From NCBI GenBank assembly GCA_964509505.1, contig CAZDYP010000016.1:1-45365 (forward strand): DNA of 45,365 bases, read 5' to 3'. Under the pieces are notes generated by a model that did not search any database, was not told the DNA's origin, and was given only the letters and a program-made list of their open reading frames with translations. The stretch's first letter is position 1. Every line of letters starts with the position of its first letter. Source of the DNA: CAZDYP01 sp964509505 (GTDB lineage: Bacteria; Chloroflexota; Anaerolineae; JACRMK01). Below are positions 40,540 to 45,365 of this stretch, piece after piece. The translations under genes and the position numbers were made by a program.

Positions 40540-41160
40540 TCAATGAGCTTGCGCCATCACCAACTGATTATTGAATACCTGCTGCGACACGATCAAGCGC
40601 AGCTCGTGAATCGTCTCGCGCCACAAGCCCTGCTGGAAGAACAAGGCGTCACGATACGCCGAGCGTGCTGCGCGATGCGCTTTCCACACGGGCGCCGTGC
40701 GGTCTGGTTCGGCGGGATTGGGATGCGTCTGGTCCCATTCGGCGAGCAACAGATCCGCTTTGGCGGGACGTTCCAGCCATTGTCCGACCTCGTTCCAATT
40801 TGCATCGAAGCAGATGAACGTCGGAATCGCTTTGCGGTCGCCTTTCAACGCGTGCGTGTGAATGTCGTCGGCTTCTTCTTTCTTGAAGAAACGCACCTCG
40901 ACTGCGCCCAGCGCTGCGACTTGCATCAACACAGGCACGTTCAGCGCGCAATCGGGGCACCAATCCTCGCTGATGACGAGCACATTGATGGGGCCCAGTC
41001 GCCGCAAGGCTTCGCGGAAAAATTGTTGGTCGTCCTCGCTCAAGCGAATCTCTTTGCTGATGGCGGCGATGGTCTCGCGGTTCTTCTGCATCTCCATTAG
41101 ATACGCGCTATACGTTTTGCCGCGCGCGAAACGAGCGGCGATGTCTTTTACTGGATACAT
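40540..41160 (-). CDS. Thioredoxin-family protein with CPDC active site
   Basis: A 206-residue cytoplasmic protein. The N-terminal helical part (RFARGKTYSAYLMEMQKNRETI) is followed by a thioredoxin fold with NVLVISEDWCPDCALNVPVL and the cis-Pro loop AIPTFICFD. The last 60 residues are extra helices. No signal peptide. It lies between cysM and moeB in the sulfur cluster and may reduce persulfides or disulfides there; that role is inferred from position. Confidence 0.85.
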   Translation of the reverse strand: MYPVKDIAARFARGKTYSAYLMEMQKNRETIAAISKEIRLSEDDQQFFREALRRLGPINVLVISEDWCPDCALNVPVLMQVAALGAVEVRFFKKEEADDIHTHALKGDRKAIPTFICFDANWNEVGQWLERPAKADLLLAEWDQTHPNPAEPDRTAPVWKAHRAARSAYRDALFFQQGLWRETIHELRLIVSQQVFNNQLVMAQAH

Positions 41161-41256
41161 GCACTCCTTTCAGTACGAGGAAGATTAAGGGAGATAAGGG
41201 AAAATCGGGGAGCGCCGTGTTCCTCTTATCTCCCCTAATTGCCACTAATCTCCTTT

Positions 41257-42450
41257 TCATGAGTGTCCATTGGCAGGTGGTCGTGAAGATGGCAAGCCGC
41301 AAAATTCTTCGTAGTCAATCAGCTCAGTAATCGTCGGGTCTTCGCCGCACACGGGGCAATCCTTTTTCTTCGGCAACCGCAATTCGGAAAACTCGCCGCC
41401 CAGCGCATCGTACAAGATCAAGCGCCCCTTGAGCGGCTCGCCAATGCCAAGAATCAGCTTGATGGCTTCGATGGCTTGCAACGAACCGACGATGCCGGGC
41501 AACACGCCTAACACGCCCCCCTCCGCGCACGACGGCACTTCGCCCGGCGGCGGCGGCGTCGGATACAGGCACCGATAGCAGGGTCCATCGTGCTTCGTGT
41601 CATAGACGGTGACCTGTCCCTCGAACTGGAAGATGCTCGCATCCACCAACGGCTTGCCGAGCATCGCGCACGCATCGTTCACCAGATACCGCGTCGGGAA
41701 ATTGTCCGAGCCGTTCAATACAACGTCGTAATCTTTGATGATGTCCATCGCATTGGTCGAGTGCAGTTGGATACGATGCTGGTTGACCTTCACCTCGGGG
41801 TTCATGGCGTGAATGGCTTCGGTGGCGCTCTCCGTTTTCGGTCTGCCGATGTCGTCCACGTGATGCAAAATCTGACGTTGCAAATTCGACAGGTCAACCG
41901 TGTCGAAGTCCACGATGCCCAGCGTGCCCACACCCGCCGCCGCGAGATACATCGCCGCCGGCGAACCGAGCCCGCCGGCGCCGATGAGCAACACCTTCGC
42001 ATCCATGAGCTTGAACTGTCCTTCTTCGCCCACTTCGGGAATCAACGTGTGACGGCTATAGCGAATGCGTTGTTCGTCGTTGAAGTTGCGCGGCAGTTGC
42101 CACCGGTAACCTGCATTCTTCCACGCGCCGAAGCCGCCAAGCATCGAAGACACATTTTTGTAGCCCATCTCTTCCAACGCGCGCGCGCCCAACGCCGAAC
42201 GCACGCCGCCCGCGCAATACAACACGATTTCGGCGTCTCGATTCGGCTGCGCGTCTTCGATACGCAATTCGAGAAAGCCGCGCGGGATGAACTTCGCGCC
42301 GGGCACGTAGCCTTGCACGTACTCATCCAGTTCCCGAATGTCCACCACTGTCACAGGCTTCTTCTGTTCGAGCTGTGTCTTGACGTAATGGATATCCACT
42401 TCTTTGATTTGCTTCTTGACCTGTGCGACCAAACGGTCTTTGGTAATCAT
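41257..42450 (-). CDS. moeB: MoeB/ThiF-type sulfur-carrier adenylyltransferase with N-terminal rhodanese domain
   Basis: A 397-residue fusion. The rhodanese domain (about 15-118) carries active Cys79 (LYCAGGVRS). The ThiF/MoeB domain follows: RYSRHTLIPEVGEEGQ, nucleotide loop GAGGLGS (157-163), LSNLQRQ with the adenylation Arg, and zinc pairs CYRC (291-294) and CPVC (365-368). PSCAEGGVLG (Cys308) may take part in sulfur transfer. Such enzymes adenylate the C-terminal Gly of MoaD/ThiS/CysO carriers and sulfurate it. The more familiar MoeZ/MOCS3 order is ThiF then rhodanese; here it is reversed. Its likely partner carrier is at 45114. Confidence 0.93.
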   Translation of the reverse strand: MITKDRLVAQVKKQIKEVDIHYVKTQLEQKKPVTVVDIRELDEYVQGYVPGAKFIPRGFLELRIEDAQPNRDAEIVLYCAGGVRSALGARALEEMGYKNVSSMLGGFGAWKNAGYRWQLPRNFNDEQRIRYSRHTLIPEVGEEGQFKLMDAKVLLIGAGGLGSPAAMYLAAAGVGTLGIVDFDTVDLSNLQRQILHHVDDIGRPKTESATEAIHAMNPEVKVNQHRIQLHSTNAMDIIKDYDVVLNGSDNFPTRYLVNDACAMLGKPLVDASIFQFEGQVTVYDTKHDGPCYRCLYPTPPPPGEVPSCAEGGVLGVLPGIVGSLQAIEAIKLILGIGEPLKGRLILYDALGGEFSELRLPKKKDCPVCGEDPTITELIDYEEFCGLPSSRPPANGHS

Positions 42451-42459
42451 CTCCCCTCC

Positions 42460-42562
42460 TGTTGGCAGATAGCGTATGGCGTATGGCTGATAGCCTATTG
42501 CCTATCGCAATTGCCATGCGCCATTTGCCATCCGCTATTGGCTATGCGCCATTCGCCATTCG
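42460..42562. repeat. GCCATTCGCCATT word-like spacer
   Basis: The spacer between moeB and the sulfurtransferase is built from GCGTATGGCGTATGGCTGATAGCC words and their near-complements (GCGCCATTTGCCATCCGC, GCCATTCGCCATTCGC), and folds back on itself. Confidence 0.7.
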
Positions 42563-43393
42563 CTACTTTTCAATTGCCGTGTCGGGCAACCTGCCCCATT
42601 CGTTCCACGATGCGTCATAATTTCGCACCTGGTCGTAGCCCAACAAATATGTCAACACAAACCAGACGTGTCCCGCACGTCCGCCCAGTGTTCAGTACGT
42701 CGTCACGACTTTATCGCGCGTCACGCCCTCGGCTTCGTACATGGCCTTCAGTTCATCATACGATTTGAACGTGCCATCGGGGTTGAGATTGCGCTCGTAA
42801 AAAATGTGCGTTGCGCCGGGCAGATGCCCCGACCGCTCGCCGTCAACGGGCGGCTTCGACGCGAACCATTCGCCCGTGTACTCTTGGGTCGTCCGCACAT
42901 CCAACAAAACTTCTGCTGTGCCGAGCGCCGCTTCGACTTCGTGACGCAGCGCGCGCAGACGAGCATTGGCTTCTTTCGCTCGATAAGTCGTCGGCGTGAT
43001 GGGAGGCACATCCGTCGTCAAGGGCCGATTTTCCAACAGCCACTTCTTGCGCCCACCATTTAACAAGCGCACGTCGGTATGACCGAACAACTTCAGAAAC
43101 CAGAATGCCCAGCCCGCCGTCGCCAGCCCATTGCTATACAGCACGATGGTTGTGTCATTCGCAATGCCCATGCGCCCCATCAATGCCTCAAAAGCGGCTT
43201 TGTCTTCATTCAAGCGACGGTTGGGCAACAGCATCGTCGCCGCGCCATTCCAAAATTGCGCGCCTGCAATGTGTCCTGAGGTGTAGGCTTGCGGTGTAGA
43301 GTCAATTTCAATGAGACGCACGTTGGGGTCGTTCCCATGAGCTGCCACCCACGCGGTATCTACCAGCGCTTCGGGATGTACGTAATTCGCCAT
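42563..43393 (-). CDS. Two-domain sulfurtransferase (rhodanese) with in-frame UGA at the catalytic cysteine: candidate selenoprotein
   Basis: From ATG 43393 (GGGGAGATG upstream) the frame encodes 233 residues, hits TGA at 42692-42694, and then continues in the same frame for 42 conserved residues to TAG at 42563-42565, giving 276 in all. The N-terminal rhodanese domain is inactive-type (EIDSTPQAYTSGHIAGAQFWN). The C-terminal one has LLDVRTTQEYTGE and GHLPGATHI. Post-TGA sequence TLGGRAGHVWFVLTYLLG...VRNYDASWNEWG is exactly the family's catalytic-loop and C-terminal sequence, so the TGA stands where homologues have the active-site Cys (YCxxGxR). Selenocysteine insertion is the best explanation; a nonsense mutation is the alternative. 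It lies in the sulfur cluster, upstream of moeB. Confidence 0.75.
42663..42691 (-). promoter_or_regulatory. Candidate bacterial SECIS hairpin
   Basis: Directly after the UGA, 16 nt lead to an apical loop CGGGA (42675-42671), closed by GACGTG (42681-42676) and CACGTC (42670-42665), perfect 6 bp, extended by a G-U and a C-G pair. Bacterial SECIS elements have a small G-containing loop about 16-37 nt after UGA, so both distance and loop fit. It is also coding sequence, as expected for bacteria. Confidence 0.5.
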
Positions 43394-43404
43394 GCTTCAT
43401 CTCC

Positions 43405-43505
43405 CCCCTTGAGATTCGAGTTTGAGTTGCGAGCTCTCGTTCCAGTTTAAGTTCCGATGCTAAACTCTTACTTCCAACTCACGATGGGAACTGGAACTCG
43501 GAACT
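43405..43505. repeat. GAGTTTGAGTTGCGAG/GGAACTGGAACTC word-like spacer
   Basis: The spacer between the small membrane gene and the sulfurtransferase consists of GAGTTTGAGTTGCGAG, CCAGTTTAAGTTCC, GGGAACTGGAACTCGGAACTCC and related words that can pair. Related GTTCCTGTTCCGGTTCCAACTCC words extend into the start of the neighbouring gene near 43718-43750. Confidence 0.7.
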
Positions 43506-43510
43506 CCAAC

Positions 43511-43783
43511 TCATTTCGTGTGTTTTCGCAAGACCCCAAAAATTAGTATCACGATGCCCACAAAAATTACGGTGTGACCGGCTTCGCCAATCACGTCCAC
43601 AAACAGCGGCCATTGCACGCCGAACAACAACGGGATGTGATAAAACAAATCCGTCACCAAGCCGAACCAGAAGACGAACCACCCCACGTGGGCGACAGTG
43701 AGACGCATGGCAACCATTCCCGTTCCTGTTCCGGTTCCAACTCCATGCGCGTCGGAACTGGAACCAATCACTGGAACTGTCAT
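43511..43783 (-). CDS. Small two-helix membrane protein
   Basis: A 90-residue protein. Its ATG overlaps the stop of the preceding DUF2085-type gene (ATGA at 43780-43783), supporting this start. The first 22 residues (VPVIGSSSDAHGVGTGTGTG) are encoded by GGTTCCAACTCC-type spacer words, so an internal ATG at 43717 may be the original start. Two membrane segments follow: VGWFVFWFGLVTDLFYHIPLLFG and AGHTVIFVGIVILIFGVL. No family recognised. Co-transcribed with the DUF2085-type gene. Confidence 0.65.
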   Translation of the reverse strand: MTVPVIGSSSDAHGVGTGTGTGMVAMRLTVAHVGWFVFWFGLVTDLFYHIPLLFGVQWPLFVDVIGEAGHTVIFVGIVILIFGVLRKHTK

Positions 43784-44532
43784 GCTTCACGCTCATAAGA
43801 CTGGATGCGCGCCAGCTGATACGCGGCATCCTCCGCCGTCTCTTGCATCGAGGTATCGAGAATCGGAAAGAGCGCGAAGACTGTCGTGAAGCTGAAGGCG
43901 AAGCCCGTCAGCCAACGCGCCCACGAGTTGAACGAGCCGAGTTGATTGCCGCTGTAGAATGAATCGGGCAGCCCTCCAATGATCGCGCGCAGCCATTCAT
44001 TGGTATCACGAAAGCCCGTGCCAGACGTGCCTGCGACGACATCGTTGATCATGTGCGTCACGCCATCTATACCCAACGGCACGACGCCGAATAGCGCCCA
44101 CGCCCACAACGACACGCGCGGCTTGCGCTTGCCCCACGCGAGATACAGCAAGCCCGCAAGCCACACGCCGCCATAGACCGACATCATGCGGTCGCTCCAC
44201 GCCATCTTCCAACCCATCTCCGCTGTGCCGACGAATTGGCGCAACACCGTCGGGTTCGCCGTTGACCAGACCTTGCCAATTTCGTCGAGACCATACATTA
44301 GTTTGGGACCGAAGAAGAAGAACGAGCGCTCTGGCAACTGATGACAGAAGAAGCTGTAGATGAAATAGACGACGTTGGCGGGCAGCTCCAATCCCAATTG
44401 CATCAACACAGGCGCTGTGAACGGCAACAACACCCACATGCCGTAAACCATCACGAATAGTCGCACCCAGTTGTGCGCGATGTAGATGGCGAAGCGGTCA
44501 ACTTGCTTGATGAACTTGTGTGTAGCGCTCAT
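43780..44532 (-). CDS. DUF2085-type CHQ-motif membrane protein
   Basis: A 250-residue membrane protein. The conserved FFCHQLPERSFFFFG motif marks the DUF2085 family, widespread in Chloroflexota and relatives. Membrane segments include LFVMVYGMWVLLPFTAPVLM, MMSVYGGVWLAGLLYLAWG, LWAWALFGVVPLGIDGVTHMI and WLTGFAFSFTTVFALFPIL. The Cys-His pair near the membrane could bind metal or haem, but the function is unknown. The downstream small gene overlaps by four bases. Confidence 0.85.
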   Translation of the reverse strand: MSATHKFIKQVDRFAIYIAHNWVRLFVMVYGMWVLLPFTAPVLMQLGLELPANVVYFIYSFFCHQLPERSFFFFGPKLMYGLDEIGKVWSTANPTVLRQFVGTAEMGWKMAWSDRMMSVYGGVWLAGLLYLAWGKRKPRVSLWAWALFGVVPLGIDGVTHMINDVVAGTSGTGFRDTNEWLRAIIGGLPDSFYSGNQLGSFNSWARWLTGFAFSFTTVFALFPILDTSMQETAEDAAYQLARIQSYEREA

Positions 44533-44631
44533 GAACTCATACTCCTGACAAAATAAATTTCTATTGGGCTTGATTGCCAGCGTGCGAATTCAATGCGTCC
44601 AATAGTGTCAGGAGATATATTGGCGCAAATT

Positions 44632-45000
44632 CTATCTAGGCGCAACTTCGATAAACGCGCGCGGAATCTGTGGGTCTCGCGCCAACGCGTTGCTCAACTG
44701 TTCACCATACTTGGCAAGCAAAGCTTGGTGCGCCACCATCTGTTCGGCATCAGCCAAGATGCGCGCACGTGCCTCAACTGCTTCACCCAACACCCGCCCT
44801 TCACGCGTGCAGGGCGCGACGGTGACGTTCGCATGCGCGCGCACGCGCTTCACTTTGCCCGCGGCCGCGCGACTCACAACATACAACTTGCCGTCATGCG
44901 CCGCAAACCACACAGGCGTTGGCACGGCGACGCCGCTCTTGCGAAACGTCGTCAACGTCATATAGTGGTGTCCATCCAGATTTGAGAAAGGTATCATCAT
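44632..45000 (-). CDS. Pyridoxamine-phosphate-oxidase-fold (PPOX/F420-type) protein
   Basis: A 122-residue split-barrel protein. LTTFRKSGVAVPTPVWFAAHDGKLYVVSRAAAGKVKRVRAHANVTVAPCTREGRV is the hallmark of the PPOX-class flavin/F420-dependent family: the K(V)KR(V)R segment binds cofactor phosphate. The start may be ATG 45000 or 44997. These proteins reduce or bind F420, FMN or haem-related compounds; the exact activity cannot be read. It is separated from the upstream carrier gene by a strong terminator, so it has its own transcript. Confidence 0.88.
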   Translation of the reverse strand: MMIPFSNLDGHHYMTLTTFRKSGVAVPTPVWFAAHDGKLYVVSRAAAGKVKRVRAHANVTVAPCTREGRVLGEAVEARARILADAEQMVAHQALLAKYGEQLSNALARDPQIPRAFIEVAPR

Positions 45001-45016
45001 CGTTAGTCGTTAGCCG

Positions 45017-45048
45017 TTAGTCGCTAGCGACGAGCGACTAGCGACTAA
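45017..45048. repeat. TTAGTCGCTAG palindrome
   Basis: TTAGTCGCTAG (45017-45027) faces CTAGCGACTAA (45038-45048) perfectly. More GTTAGTCGTTAGCC words precede it. It is part of the word-like spacer family. Confidence 0.65.
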
Positions 45049-45057
45049 TAACAAAAA

Positions 45058-45077
45058 ACCCAGCGTCAAAGCTGGGT
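45058..45077 (-). terminator. Intrinsic terminator of the MoaD/CysO-like gene
   Basis: On the minus strand ACCCAGC, loop TTTGAC, GCTGGGT, then TTTTTTGTT. It lies 37 bp past the stop at 45114. Confidence 0.9.
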
Positions 45078-45113
45078 ATATGAGCCTGCGAATAGACAAC
45101 ACGAAATGCCACG

Positions 45114-45365
45114 TCAGCGCACTACAGGCTCGTGGTCACAACAGAAGCAGACCTCAGCGAGGCTGCCGCCCGCCATCGCGGGGATAATCGAAACTTCGTC
45201 GGCGTCTTTGATGGGCGTCGCCGCGCCTTGCAGCGTGCGAATCTCTTCGCCGTTCACGAAGATATTGATGAAGCGTTTGATGTCGCCTGTTTCATCTACG
45301 AGACGGTCTTTCAAGCCCGGATACGCCTTGTCGAGCGCGTTCACAATATCCGCAATGGTGCTGGC
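45114..45365 (-). CDS. MoaD/ThiS/CysO-like sulfur carrier with C-terminal extension (5' end outside window)
   Basis: The frame is open to the window edge; 83 residues are visible. The ubiquitin-like C-terminal half is clear: DIVNALDKAYPGLKDRL, INIFVNGEEIRTLQG, then DADEVSIIPAMAGG. Active carriers end at this Gly-Gly so that the C-terminus can be adenylated and thiocarboxylated. Here 16 more residues follow (SLAEVCFCCDHEPVVR), rich in cysteine, before TGA. A peptidase would have to remove them, or the Cys residues do the work themselves. Resemblance to Mycobacterium CysO plus nearby cysM and moeB suggests cysteine biosynthesis. Confidence 0.88.
   Translation of the reverse strand, partial: ASTIADIVNALDKAYPGLKDRLVDETGDIKRFINIFVNGEEIRTLQGAATPIKDADEVSIIPAMAGGSLAEVCFCCDHEPVVR

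Noticed and set aside
42692..43393. Sulfurtransferase as a simple 233-residue truncated protein
   Set aside because: The active-site loop and conserved C-terminus follow in frame straight after the TGA, so a natural stop there is unlikely.
1..45365. CRISPR arrays, tRNA/rRNA genes, phage genes, complete insertion sequences
   Set aside because: No evenly spaced direct repeats with unique spacers, no cloverleaf or rRNA-like sequence, and no transposase or phage frame was found on either strand.

Overview
This is a bacterial chromosome scaffold with two 100-N assembly gaps (21586-21685 and 25599-25698). Gene content and repeat style suggest a Chloroflexota (Anaerolineae-like) bacterium. The pointers are pyruvate:ferredoxin oxidoreductase beside a dihydroorotate-dehydrogenase-like protein, class II fructose bisphosphatase, split cobalt nitrile hydratase, CHQ-motif membrane protein, tandem SPFH proteins, threonine/proline-rich lipoproteins, and intergenic spacers full of short word-like inverted repeats. 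This assignment is inference. No rRNA, tRNA, CRISPR array or prophage was seen.

Layout. 1-11 kb is a carbon/energy block: malic enzyme fused to a phosphotransacetylase-like domain, adenosine-specific kinase family protein, DHOD-like protein, NifJ, universal stress protein, acetyl-CoA hydrolase/CoA-transferase and DoxX. 11.3-14.3 kb holds a NarL-type response regulator closely resembling mycobacterial DosR/DevR, a divergent membrane GAF histidine kinase that keeps the DosS haem His and distal Tyr spacing, and a lone receiver domain. 14.3-17.3 kb has a lipoprotein, a cysteine-cluster protein and nitrile hydratase alpha, beta and accessory genes. 17.3-19.6 kb is an atypical segment (dienelactone hydrolase, DinB remnant, unknown protein). 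19.6-22.8 kb is a fatty acyl-CoA oxidation cluster. 22.8-28.8 kb carries a phosphoesterase, CPBP protease, two inositol-monophosphatase-like proteins, GlpX and an M19 dipeptidase. 28.8-36.8 kb has an attC-like site, hypothetical protein, SH3 lipoprotein, broken Uma2 gene, aldo/keto reductase, MFS transporter, two SPFH proteins and RadC. 37-45.4 kb contains a large lipoprotein and then a long minus-strand run devoted to sulfur and thiol chemistry.

Main discoveries. (1) A probable DosR/DosS-like hypoxia circuit. GGGRC-N4-GTCCC palindromes, the form of the mycobacterial DosR box, lie in front of nifJ, usp-CoA-transferase and doxX. In two promoters they sit at nearly the same distance (29.5 and 30.5 nt) from a -10 element, so pyruvate fermentation to acetate may be switched on by low oxygen or NO. 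(2) A two-domain rhodanese whose catalytic cysteine codon is an in-frame UGA followed by a SECIS-like hairpin. It is a candidate selenoprotein, and lies in a cluster with a MoeB-rhodanese fusion, CysM-like synthase and a MoaD/CysO-like carrier that runs 16 residues past its Gly-Gly. (3) Repeats that have entered coding sequence in frame (nifJ and an inositol monophosphatase gene), several small TIR elements around dosRS and upstream of the SPFH pair, and a solitary attC-like integron site.
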